From the NCBI GenBank assembly GCA_964396845.1, contig CAYNGH010000131.1:1-9163 (forward strand): a stretch of DNA of 9,163 bases, given 5' to 3'. Source of the DNA: CAYNGH01 sp964396845 (lineage in GTDB: Bacteria; Vulcanimicrobiota; JAJTBE01; CAYNGH01). This document shows positions 1-6,984 of this stretch, one piece after another. The translations under genes and the position numbers were made by a program. Below the pieces are notes generated by a model. It searched no databases. It was not told the origin of the DNA and saw nothing but the letters and a program-made list of their open reading frames with translations. Position 1 is the stretch's first letter. Every line of letters starts with the position of its first letter.

Positions 1-1
1 T

Positions 2-640
2 GACGGCGAATCCATCCGCATGGTGGATAAATCCGGCGACAGGGAAATTCTCTCCTGGGACAATATCCCTCTGCGGGGTATTCACAATCTTGAAAACATA
101 ATGGCCTCGGCCTGTGTCTGCATGGCCCTGGGGATTGATCCCGGCAGGATCATGGATGGATTGCAAAAGTTCAAGCCTCTTCATTACCGGATGGAATTTG
201 TTGACACCATAAAAGGCATCCAGTTTTTCAACGACTCCAAGGGGACCAACCCTGACGCGGTGAGGGCTTCCCTGGATTCCTTCCAGAAGCCGGTGATTCT
301 CATTGCCGGAGGCACAGACAAGGGCCTCGATTTTGGCCCTCTTTCGGAAAAAATCCGCACCAGGGCTGAGGGAGTGGTGCTCATCGGCCAGTCCCGGCAA
401 AAGATTGCCCGGGAGCTTCAAATCCGGGGTTTTGACAGCATCAGAATCATTGACGACATGAGCCTTTCTGGATTCAGACAGGCCATAGACACTGCATTCC
501 AAATGGCTCCTGCTGGGGGAGTAGTCCTGCTGTCCCCATCCTGTGCCAGTTTTGATATGTTCATGCACGCGGAGCACCGGGGAGAGATGTTTGAGAAATT
601 TGTAAGGGAGTTAAAGAATCAATATGAAAAAGCAGTTTGA
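2..640 (+). CDS. murD: UDP-N-acetylmuramoylalanine--D-glutamate ligase, C-terminal half (5' end outside window)
   Basis: MurD is the cytoplasmic ATP-dependent ligase that adds D-glutamate to UDP-MurNAc-L-Ala in peptidoglycan precursor synthesis. The frame is open from base 2, so the gene enters from upstream. About 212 codons are visible of the roughly 440-450 usual for the family, meaning most of the N-terminal and ATP-binding domains are missing. What is seen is the Mur-ligase HN..N signature (H at 83-85), then the C-terminal-domain motif FNDSKGTNPDA (bases 227-259; canonical DSKATN with Ala to Gly), then GGTDKGLDF (308-334), and near the end LLSPSCASFDMF followed by EHRGEMFEKFV, the usual MurD ending. 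The ATG at base 20 is internal, not a start. The stop (638-640) lies inside ftsW, a 17-bp overlap that suggests translational coupling. The order murD-ftsW-murG is the standard dcw order and supports the assignment. Confidence 0.96.
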   Translation, partial: DGESIRMVDKSGDREILSWDNIPLRGIHNLENIMASACVCMALGIDPGRIMDGLQKFKPLHYRMEFVDTIKGIQFFNDSKGTNPDAVRASLDSFQKPVILIAGGTDKGLDFGPLSEKIRTRAEGVVLIGQSRQKIARELQIRGFDSIRIIDDMSLSGFRQAIDTAFQMAPAGGVVLLSPSCASFDMFMHAEHRGEMFEKFVRELKNQYEKAV

Positions 641-1949
641 CACCTGGCTGTTTCTGCCGGCCTTTATCTTGATTGCCATCGGTATTGTGATGATTTTCTC
701 TGCATCATCGCCCACCGCTGCCCTGGAGGAGTCGTGCAACTTTGATCCCTTTTATTTCCTCAAACGTCACATGATCTGGCTGGCCATCGGTATGCTGGCC
801 ATGTTCACCGGCTACAGGATGGATGCCAACTCCCTGCGAAAATACTCCCTGCCCATTGTCATTCTGGCCATCGGCCTTCTGGGGGCGGTTCTGGTGCCAT
901 CTCTCTCCCGGGAGATCCTTGGCGCACGCCGCTCCCTTGCCCTGGGGCCTTTTACCTTTCAGCCCTCGGAGTTTGCAAAGCTGGCCCTGGTGATATATCT
1001 TGCCGATGCCTTTGCCCGGCGAAAGAAAAAGATGACCAGCATCAAATCCCTGGCAGTTCCTGTCATCATATTCGTTCTGGTAGCGATTCTCATCGAAAAG
1101 CAGCCGGATCTTGGATCCACCATTGTTGTCGGTGGTACAGTCCTGGGGATGCTGTTCCTTGGCGGTGCCAGTATCCTTCATCTTGTTCTTCTCACCAGCA
1201 CAGGATTCACCATTGCAGTGGCAAGGATATTCAAGGAAGCATACCGCATTGACCGGATAATGGCATTTGTTGACCCGTGGAAAGATCCCCAGGGATCGGG
1301 GTATCAGATCATCCAGTCTTTCATTGCTCTGGGGTCCGGAGGATTATTCGGACTGGGCCTTGGGGAAAGCCGTCAGAAATTCTTTTACCTGCCGGAAAAA
1401 TTCACTGATTTCATCTTCGCCATAATCGGCGAGGAGTTGGGATTGATATACGGGACTATTCCCGTGGTGATACTGTTTCTCTTCATCCTCTACAAGGGAT
1501 TCCGCATTGCCACCAACACCAGGGATCCTTTCCTGTCCCTGCTGGCAGGAGGCATCACCTTCCAGATAGTCCTCCAGGCATTCATCAACATGGGGGTGGT
1601 ATCGGGGCTTCTGCCCTGCACCGGGATTCCCCTGCCCTTTGTAAGTTTCGGCGGTTCATCCCTGGTGGTGACCCTTTTCAGCCTTGGACTTCTCCTGAAC
1701 ATATCAGGACAACACCAGCTGGCCAGGGAAAGCCACCGATGCGACGGCAAGACCCGGCCCCGGTTCACATCCAGCGGTTCCATATCGGGACACCTGCCCA
1801 CGGTAAAGGATGTGGCAGTAGCCCGGCGTATCGTGGACAAGATTGACAATAACTTGAAGAAAATCCCGCCACAGAACAAGTCAGGAGAAAAGCCATGCGG
1901 TTCATCATCACCGGCGGCGGAACCGGGGGCCACGTTTACCCCGCAATAG
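624..1949 (+). CDS. ftsW: Septal peptidoglycan glycosyltransferase FtsW (SEDS family) with a long C-terminal tail
   Basis: FtsW is the multi-spanning membrane polymerase that, with its cognate class B PBP, makes septal glycan strands from lipid II. The 441-residue product is strongly hydrophobic up to about residue 360, with multiple membrane segments. It carries SEDS motifs: QPSEFAKL (113-120), EKQPDLGS, DPWKDPQGSGYQ, TDFIFAIIGEELG and GIPLPFVSFGGSS (334-346). Asp262 in TDFIF aligns, as I recall the family, with the essential extracellular Asp (E. coli D297). The start is the first ATG after an in-frame TAA at 612-614. An AAGGGAG at 604-610 sits rather far (13 nt) from it. After residue 360 comes a hydrophilic tail of about 80 residues, longer than in many FtsW proteins, and its last 18 codons overlap murG. 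It could be the rod paralogue RodA, but the position between murD and murG argues for FtsW. Confidence 0.96.
   Translation: MKKQFDTWLFLPAFILIAIGIVMIFSASSPTAALEESCNFDPFYFLKRHMIWLAIGMLAMFTGYRMDANSLRKYSLPIVILAIGLLGAVLVPSLSREILGARRSLALGPFTFQPSEFAKLALVIYLADAFARRKKKMTSIKSLAVPVIIFVLVAILIEKQPDLGSTIVVGGTVLGMLFLGGASILHLVLLTSTGFTIAVARIFKEAYRIDRIMAFVDPWKDPQGSGYQIIQSFIALGSGGLFGLGLGESRQKFFYLPEKFTDFIFAIIGEELGLIYGTIPVVILFLFILYKGFRIATNTRDPFLSLLAGGITFQIVLQAFINMGVVSGLLPCTGIPLPFVSFGGSSLVVTLFSLGLLLNISGQHQLARESHRCDGKTRPRFTSSGSISGHLPTVKDVAVARRIVDKIDNNLKKIPPQNKSGEKPCGSSSPAAEPGATFTPQ
1883..1889 (+). promoter_or_regulatory. murG ribosome binding site inside ftsW
   Basis: AGGAGAA lies 5 to 11 bases before the murG ATG at 1895 and within the 3' coding part of ftsW. 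It fixes the murG start despite the long overlap. A ribosome finishing ftsW passes this site and stops 52-54 bases beyond the murG start codon. Confidence 0.75.
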
Positions 1950-2992
1950 CAGTTGCCCGGGGTATAATCGAACGTTGGCCTGATTCGAAAATTCTTTATA
2001 TCGGCACAAAAGGTCGAACTGAAGAAAAGGCAGTGCCTGCGGCAGGCTTTGAGATTCAGTTCATCCAGGCGGCAGGGCTTTACACCGACCCGGTGAGGTT
2101 TGCATCTTTCTTGTTTTGCAACGCGGTGGGCACATTACAATCCCTAAGAATTCTCTCGAAATTCAAGCCCGACGGGGTCATCGGCTCCGGCGGTTTTGTG
2201 GCAGCGCCGGTCCTTATGGCGGCTCGGATTCTCAACATCCCGTATATTATACTTGAACAGAACGTCATCCCCGGCAAGGTGAACCGGCTGATGGCCCGTC
2301 ATGCGAAGAAGGTGCTGGCCACATTCAAGGGCGCCCGCCAGCATCTTCCAGCCCACACGGTAACCACCGGCAACCCGGTGCGAAGGGAGATTGTGCAATG
2401 TACCCGGCAGGAAGGGATGGAAAGACTGTCCTTGCAGTCAAGGGATTTCAATCTGGTCATCACCGGGGCATCCCAGGGAGCTAAAAGCATAAACGATGCC
2501 GTCATAGCATCACTGCCCAAGTGGGCCTCGATGAACTGGAACATCCTGCATCTGACAGGGCCGAAACTCTTTGAGGATGTGCAGTCAAAATCAACGCTTC
2601 TATCGGAGTCCCTTGCCGGGGAGTACCGGCCCATGGCCTATACCGAGGACATGGCTTCCCTGCTGGCGGTGGCGGATTTAATCGTAGCCAGGTCCGGAGC
2701 AACCACTCTGTCGGAAATATTTGTCCGGGGCATCCCGGCAATCCTCATCCCCTACCCTCATCACAAAGATGGCCACGGCATAAAGAACGCCCAGTGGGCA
2801 GCTCAAGAAAATGCCGCGGTAATGATCGAGGACAAAAACGCCTGTGATGATTTGGCGGGGGCTGTTCTGGGGCTTTACGGCGACAGGGAAAAACAGAATT
2901 TAATGGCCCGGGCATCCAGGGAGTTGGGAGAACCCGAGGCCCTGGACAAGATACTGGATCACATAGAGGAAACCTTCACCCCTGCTCAATGA
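1895..2992 (+). CDS. murG: UDP-GlcNAc:lipid I N-acetylglucosaminyltransferase (lipid II synthase)
   Basis: MurG is a peripheral inner-membrane GT-B glycosyltransferase (family GT28) that adds GlcNAc to undecaprenyl-PP-MurNAc-pentapeptide to give lipid II. The 365-residue product has the usual length. It starts with the glycine-rich loop TGGGTGGHVYPA (6-17), then GSGGFVAAP, EQNVIPGKVNR (121-131), TGNPVRRE, the second glycine loop TGASQGAKSIN (190-200), ARSGATTLSE (265-274) and PYPHHKDGHGIKNAQ (286-300), which matches the UDP-GlcNAc-binding region of the family. The start is secure because the N-terminal motif sits directly after the ATG and a good SD (AGGAG) precedes it. It overlaps ftsW by 55 bp at its start. 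At its 3' end it overlaps the opposite-strand gene by 17 bp. In many bacteria murC follows murG; here it does not. Confidence 0.97.
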   Translation: MRFIITGGGTGGHVYPAIAVARGIIERWPDSKILYIGTKGRTEEKAVPAAGFEIQFIQAAGLYTDPVRFASFLFCNAVGTLQSLRILSKFKPDGVIGSGGFVAAPVLMAARILNIPYIILEQNVIPGKVNRLMARHAKKVLATFKGARQHLPAHTVTTGNPVRREIVQCTRQEGMERLSLQSRDFNLVITGASQGAKSINDAVIASLPKWASMNWNILHLTGPKLFEDVQSKSTLLSESLAGEYRPMAYTEDMASLLAVADLIVARSGATTLSEIFVRGIPAILIPYPHHKDGHGIKNAQWAAQENAAVMIEDKNACDDLAGAVLGLYGDREKQNLMARASRELGEPEALDKILDHIEETFTPAQ

Positions 2993-4577
2993 ACTCAACC
3001 CGGATAATCCCCCACTTATTGAGCACCAGCCTGTAACGTTCATACTTGAGAATCTCCTGGCGATCCCGGAACTTGGAGTATTTCAAAATCAGGTTCAGGT
3101 GATATGTCCTCTGGCAGGTCCGGGTTGTCAGATGTCCCATGTTTTCGTCAAAATAATGAATCGACTGTTCCGGGTCATCCATTTTCAGCAGGTATTTGCG
3201 GATATTGAAACGCATTATGTCCGTCAGGTTCACAGTGCGGGAATGAATTTCCATTATGGCCTGGGTATTGATATTTATCTCCTTCTGATAAACCAGAATC
3301 TCTTCTGGGGATTCTTCAGGCAGAAATGACGAAGGCCGGGTTCTGTCCCGATATGCCTGCACCACCGGATCCACCTCATCCCGGGAAGTGAAGAAGGCTT
3401 TCTCCCGGATTTCTCCGAGGCTTGCAGAATCTCTGGTAGCGGTGTCTTTCAGCTGGGTTATGTGATCCGGAAACCGGGACAAGACCTTTGGATTGAAGAT
3501 CAGCTTGATAATATCTTTGATCCTGTCCTTGAATACATATCCCAGGGAGATCATGACGATGAAGGGAAGGCTGTCGATGGCAAAGCCCCTGGATATGAAG
3601 ACCGTCACAACCAGATACAGAACTGATGCAGTAAAAGCTGCGATGGCTCCCACAGCATGGGTGTATGCATCTTTCTTCTGTTCTCTGGTAACTTCCAGAT
3701 AAAGCACCGATGAGAGAATTTTCTTGAACTGATTGAGGAAATAAACATACTTTTCTTCGTGGATGTCATCTTTTTGTCTTTCCTTTTCCAGGTAGAAGCC
3801 TTTTTTCTTCCGCAGTTCGCCTTCCCCCCGGCAGAAGTTTTCAAATTTTTGAATGATTTGTTCCACATCCCGGTTATCTCCGCAACATTGCCGGGCAGAG
3901 ATAAACACTCCTCCCAGCTCATCTTCCAGCAGATAGCTTATGAATTCCTCAAGGATTTGAAAATATTTGAAAAGCTCTTCCTGTTGAGGGAACCGGTTTT
4001 CATATTCCCGGCGAATCTGCCTCACCCGATTGAGCACTTCGATTCCCCGTTCAAGGGCGCCATCAAGCTTCCGGGTCAGTTCATCCCATTCGTCGGGGTT
4101 GACGGGAGCCTGTTGCAGTGCTTTTAACCGCCGGGTCACCGAGTAGCGGAAGTCCCTGAGCCTTGCCCTGACCATGGTTCCCAGGAGTTTCAGTTCTTTT
4201 ATGGCCTGGTTTACCATTTCCACCTGGGCCTGGTGATTCTTTTCTCTGGAAAGATCCCCATGAATCTTTTCCAGGGCGTTTATGGGGGAGCCTTGAAATT
4301 CCGGATCCAGAATCAGCCGGAAGCTGAAGTTGGGAGTCTTGAAGCGGATATAGTTCTGCAGATCGCCATAGAACTCTTCCCGGGGATATGTGAACTCCTC
4401 CACCTGCAGTGACCGGGGAATGAAGAAATATGTTTCAATCTTGTAGTTATTTGTCTTTTGCAGTTCTTCCAGATTATATTCAAGTTTGACCTCCACCTGA
4501 TGAATGTCGTGGATGGTCACCCTGCTGAATATGTCAAAGTTCCGGATTCGGTGGTTATTCATAAAGACCCTTGTCAT
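2976..4577 (-). CDS. Unrecognised protein with long helical/coiled-coil region and two central membrane segments
   Basis: I do not recognise this family. The 533-residue product has an N-terminal part rich in beta-prone stretches (about 15-85), then a long, highly charged region likely to be helical or coiled coil (about 105-300; e.g. LRDFRYSVTRRLKAL, LDGALERGIEVLNRVRQIRREYE). Two hydrophobic segments follow at about 308-328 and 337-350 (a hairpin, or one spanning segment plus a re-entrant one), each ending near basic residues. A charged C-terminal domain of about 180 residues ends in IIRVEFIEQG. No signal peptide is evident, so both soluble parts may face the cytoplasm. Two cysteines are adjacent (RQCCGD). 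The ATG at 4577 has no clear SD; the in-frame ATG at 4562 has AAGGG five bases upstream and may be the true start. The gene is a single intact frame of 534 codons without stops, which supports it being real. It is convergent with murG (17-bp overlap) and divergent from pfp. No function can be inferred. Confidence 0.85.
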   Translation of the reverse strand: MTRVFMNNHRIRNFDIFSRVTIHDIHQVEVKLEYNLEELQKTNNYKIETYFFIPRSLQVEEFTYPREEFYGDLQNYIRFKTPNFSFRLILDPEFQGSPINALEKIHGDLSREKNHQAQVEMVNQAIKELKLLGTMVRARLRDFRYSVTRRLKALQQAPVNPDEWDELTRKLDGALERGIEVLNRVRQIRREYENRFPQQEELFKYFQILEEFISYLLEDELGGVFISARQCCGDNRDVEQIIQKFENFCRGEGELRKKKGFYLEKERQKDDIHEEKYVYFLNQFKKILSSVLYLEVTREQKKDAYTHAVGAIAAFTASVLYLVVTVFISRGFAIDSLPFIVMISLGYVFKDRIKDIIKLIFNPKVLSRFPDHITQLKDTATRDSASLGEIREKAFFTSRDEVDPVVQAYRDRTRPSSFLPEESPEEILVYQKEININTQAIMEIHSRTVNLTDIMRFNIRKYLLKMDDPEQSIHYFDENMGHLTTRTCQRTYHLNLILKYSKFRDRQEILKYERYRLVLNKWGIIRVEFIEQG

Positions 4578-4744
4578 ACCGGGGACATTCTAAATTCGCC
4601 ATTGTTTTCCAACCATTATTTCCAAAAGGAAAATTGCCCCCGGGGCATAATATATAATCAAATTCGGTGGATTCATCAAGATTCCTACCATTTGGAGCCA
4701 TCCCCGAAATTTATATTAAAATCACATAAAGAAGGAGTTGCATT
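4578..4744. promoter_or_regulatory. Divergent intergenic region with candidate promoters
   Basis: This is the only clearly AT-rich non-coding stretch in the window, and it lies between two divergent genes, so it must hold promoters for at least one direction. On the + strand there is a perfect TATAAT at 4653-4658, without a good TTGACA at 17-bp spacing, and a second weak -10-like TATATT at 4712-4717. On the - strand, TTGATG (complement of 4674-4679) and TATATA (complement of 4651-4656) are 17 bp apart. A strong SD, GAAGGAG at 4731-4737, serves the + strand gene. No tRNA or obvious riboswitch fold was seen. The individual promoter calls are weak; that promoters lie here is likely. Confidence 0.45.
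4635..4647. repeat. 13-bp perfect palindrome next to the TATAAT box
   Basis: TGCCCC-C-GGGGCA is a perfect inverted repeat with 6-bp arms around one central base, placed 5 bp before the TATAAT at 4653. A second small inverted repeat, TTTCC-AAAA-GGAAA, lies just before it at 4619-4632. Their position in a divergent promoter region would suit an operator for a dimeric regulator, but short palindromes also arise by chance. Confidence 0.3.
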
Positions 4745-6046
4745 ATGGCATCAAAAGAAAGGCTTTCAGAAAAGCTCATGGACGAGGAAAGAAAACTCGC
4801 CATTATTTGCGGAGGCGGGCCGGCCCCAGGTATTAATTCTGTAATATCATCAGTGGTCATCGAGGCGATCCACGAGGGTTTCCATGAGGTCATCGGTTTT
4901 CAGGAAGGTTTCCGCCACCTGGCCCAGGGAGAAGCAGAACCCCACAAGAAGCTGACCATCCGGGATGTATCACGGATCACCACCACCGGCGGAGTCTATC
5001 TCAAGACCTCCCGGACAAACCCTTCCCGTTCAAAGGATATGCTGGAAAATGTAGTCCGGGTCTTCCGGGTTCTGGGCATAACAGACCTGGTGACCATCGG
5101 CGGAGAGGATACCGCTTTTTCCTCCATGAAGGTGGCAGAGCATGCCGCAGCCCAGGGTTATAAGCTGAGGGTTGTCCATGTTCCCAAGACCATCGACAAC
5201 GATCTTCCCCTGCCCGAGGGCGTCCCCACCTTCGGCTTTGAAACAGCCCGATCCTTCGGCACTCAGATTGTCAAGATATTAAGCGAGGATGCCCGGTCAA
5301 CAGGCCGGTGGTATCTGGTGATATGCATGGGGCGCAAGGCAGGGCACCTGGCCCTTTCCATCGGCAAGAGCGCCGCAGCCACCATCACACTGATCCCGGA
5401 AGAATTCAATATGAAGTGCACCGAAGAGCTTCTGGTGGACACCATAGTGGGGGCTATTTTTAAGCGGGCAGCCCTGGGAAGGAATCACGGCCTTGCTCTG
5501 GTAGCAGAGGGATTCCTTGAACTTGAGGGATTCTTCAATCTCGAAGATGTCCCCCGGGACGATCATGGTCATCCGGTGTTAGCAGAAATTGACTTCTCCG
5601 GGCATCTCAAGGGCAAAATCCTGGAACGGCTCAAGGAGTTCGGCGTCCAGAAGAGGATGGTGGAAAAGGATCTCGGCTATGAGCTTCGCTGTTGTGATCC
5701 GGTAGCCTTCGATATCGAATACACCAGGAATCTGGGCTGGGCTGCGGTGGAATTCCTCATCGGCGGGGGGACTCATGCCATGGTGACCATCCAGCAGGAT
5801 CATGTTGTCCCCATCCCCTTCGACAAGATGTTTGATCCCCGCTCCGGAAAGGTGAAGGTTCGCACTGTCAACACCGATTCCGCCTTCTTCAAGGTGGCCA
5901 AGGAATATATGATCCGCCTGGAGGTTCAGGACTTTGAAGATGAAAAACGGCTGAAACAAATCGCCAAAGCAGCCGGAGTCACTCCGGAAAAATTCCGGGA
6001 GGAGTTCTTCCATGTGGTGGAGCAGGAAGCAGGAGCAATGGTATAA
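4745..6046 (+). CDS. pfp: 6-phosphofructokinase, probably pyrophosphate-dependent
   Basis: This is a cytoplasmic phosphofructokinase of the PfkA fold, converting fructose 6-phosphate to fructose 1,6-bisphosphate in glycolysis; with PPi as donor the reaction is reversible. Motifs in order are ICGGGPAPGINSVI (20-33), TTTGGVYLKTSRTNP, TIGGEDTA (117-124), VPKTIDND (146-153, with Asp151 the expected catalytic base), FGFETA and MGRKAGHLA (195-203). Two positions that discriminate phosphoryl donor point to PPi: Asp122 (Gly104 in E. coli PfkA) and Lys148 (Gly124 in E. coli PfkA). Glu121 replaces the Asp of the usual GGD; I recall GGE in the actinobacterial-type group. At 433 residues it is longer than the roughly 320-345 of bacterial PfkA, with the extra length mostly in the C-terminal half. 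The start is supported by GAAGGAG at 4731-4737, seven bases from the ATG. A hairpin terminator follows. ATP-dependence cannot be excluded from sequence alone. Confidence 0.9.
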   Translation: MASKERLSEKLMDEERKLAIICGGGPAPGINSVISSVVIEAIHEGFHEVIGFQEGFRHLAQGEAEPHKKLTIRDVSRITTTGGVYLKTSRTNPSRSKDMLENVVRVFRVLGITDLVTIGGEDTAFSSMKVAEHAAAQGYKLRVVHVPKTIDNDLPLPEGVPTFGFETARSFGTQIVKILSEDARSTGRWYLVICMGRKAGHLALSIGKSAAATITLIPEEFNMKCTEELLVDTIVGAIFKRAALGRNHGLALVAEGFLELEGFFNLEDVPRDDHGHPVLAEIDFSGHLKGKILERLKEFGVQKRMVEKDLGYELRCCDPVAFDIEYTRNLGWAAVEFLIGGGTHAMVTIQQDHVVPIPFDKMFDPRSGKVKVRTVNTDSAFFKVAKEYMIRLEVQDFEDEKRLKQIAKAAGVTPEKFREEFFHVVEQEAGAMV

Positions 6047-6061
6047 AGTCTGTTCAATTAC

Positions 6062-6087
6062 AGGGGCGGTGGGTTACCGCCCCTTTT
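6062..6087 (+). terminator. Candidate intrinsic terminator (weak) after the phosphofructokinase gene
   Basis: A perfect 9-bp stem, AGGGGCGGT paired with ACCGCCCCT and closing a 5-base GGGTT loop, runs directly into a short T run (TTTTGATTT). It starts 15 bp after the stop of the upstream gene. The stem is GC-rich and strong but the T tract is short, so termination may be partial. The hairpin ends 8 bases before the SD of the next gene and does not include that SD. Confidence 0.7.
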
Positions 6088-6092
6088 GATTT

Positions 6093-6097
6093 GGAGG
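6093..6097 (+). promoter_or_regulatory. nfo ribosome binding site (decides the TTG start)
   Basis: GGAGG is followed after five bases (ATTCC) by TTG at 6103. This favours TTG 6103 as the start over the in-frame TTG at 6091, which lies directly before this SD and against the terminator T run and would have no SD of its own. Confidence 0.75.
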
Positions 6098-6102
6098 ATT
6101 CC

Positions 6103-6951
6103 TTGAAGGACACTCTATTAATCGGCGGTCATTTTCCCATATCCCGGGGCTTGAATCACGCTGTGAGCCTGACCCTTGATGCCGGAGGAAACACTCTTCA
6201 GCTGTTCACAAAAAGCCCCGGTCAGTGGAAAGCCCGCAATATAAGCAAAGAAGAAGCAGAGAGTTTCAAGGCCCTTGTCCGGGATAATAATATCAACCCG
6301 GTTATTGTTCATGATTCTTACCTCATAAATCTGGCAACATCCAATGAATCTCTCCGGGAAAAATCCCTGAGGGCTTTTGTGGAGGAAATCCAAAGGGCCG
6401 GGTTTATCGGCGCCGGATACCTGGTGACTCATATGGGAGCGCATACCGGTGCCGGCGAGGATGCAGGCTTGGACAACCTGTGCAGAAGCGTGAGCCGGGC
6501 AATTGAGATGACCGGGGACAGTTCTGTGGTGATTCTTCTGGAAACCACTGCAGGCCAGGGGACTTCTCTGGGATACAGTTTTTCTCAGATTGCCCGGGTT
6601 ATTGATGAGTGCGGTGGCGGGCCCAGAATCGGAGTATGTCTTGACACCTGCCATGTCTATGCTGCGGGTTATGATATTTCCACCCACGAAGGATATAAAA
6701 AAACCTTTGAAGAATTTGATTCGGTCATCGGCCTTGACCGGCTGGCGGTGGTGCATTTGAATGATGCCCGGAAGGGCCTTGGCAGCAGAGTTGACCGGCA
6801 TGCCCATATCGGCAGAGGGATGCTGGGGCTGGATACCTTCCGCCGGCTGTTGAGAGATCCAAGACTTCGGGGTACTGCCTTTATACTGGAAACTCCGGAA
6901 CCGGAGAAAATGCACAAACACAATATGGAAATCCTCAGAAGCCTGATTTGA
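6103..6951 (+). CDS. nfo: Endonuclease IV (AP endonuclease)
   Basis: This is a cytoplasmic trinuclear-zinc AP endonuclease of the xylose-isomerase-like TIM-barrel fold. It cuts 5' to abasic sites and clears blocked 3' ends in base-excision repair. All nine metal ligands known from E. coli Nfo can be placed (numbering from the TTG at 6103): His70 (VHDSYLINLA), His110 (THMGAH), Glu147 (LLETTAGQG), Asp181 and His184 (CLDTCHVYAAG), His218 (VVHLND), Asp231 and His233 (VDRHAHIG) and Glu263 (ILETPE). NTLQLFTKSPGQWKA near the N-terminus is also typical. At 282 residues it has the family's usual length (E. coli 285). It uses a TTG start, chosen from GGAGG five bases upstream. It follows a possible partial terminator, so its expression may rely on read-through. 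The next gene starts 33 bp downstream with no terminator seen between them. Confidence 0.97.
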   Translation: MKDTLLIGGHFPISRGLNHAVSLTLDAGGNTLQLFTKSPGQWKARNISKEEAESFKALVRDNNINPVIVHDSYLINLATSNESLREKSLRAFVEEIQRAGFIGAGYLVTHMGAHTGAGEDAGLDNLCRSVSRAIEMTGDSSVVILLETTAGQGTSLGYSFSQIARVIDECGGGPRIGVCLDTCHVYAAGYDISTHEGYKKTFEEFDSVIGLDRLAVVHLNDARKGLGSRVDRHAHIGRGMLGLDTFRRLLRDPRLRGTAFILETPEPEKMHKHNMEILRSLI

Positions 6952-6984
6952 CAAGGGCTTCTGGGGCAATGAAGGAGAGTTGAC

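Noticed and set aside
705..1181. 158-codon open frame on the - strand
   Set aside because: It is antisense to the conserved membrane core of ftsW and its product is low-complexity polar sequence with no recognisable domain.
1490..1933. 147-codon open frame on the - strand
   Set aside because: It is a shadow of ftsW and of the ftsW/murG overlap, with no SD or family motif.
3759..4127. 122-codon open frame on the + strand
   Set aside because: It is antisense to the charged helical region of the unrecognised - strand gene. Its Phe/Leu-rich product is what complementing Glu/Lys-rich codons gives.
4578..4744. tRNA or riboswitch in the divergent intergenic region
   Set aside because: No cloverleaf, no T-loop GGTTCRA sequence and no extended conserved fold could be found; only two short palindromes and promoter-like boxes.
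5579..6013. 144-codon open frame on the - strand
   Set aside because: It is antisense to the C-terminal part of the phosphofructokinase gene, with no independent support.
6091..6102. Upstream TTG at 6091 as the nfo start
   Set aside because: It lies directly before the GGAGG and next to the terminator T run. TTG at 6103 is correctly spaced from that SD and gives the usual protein length.
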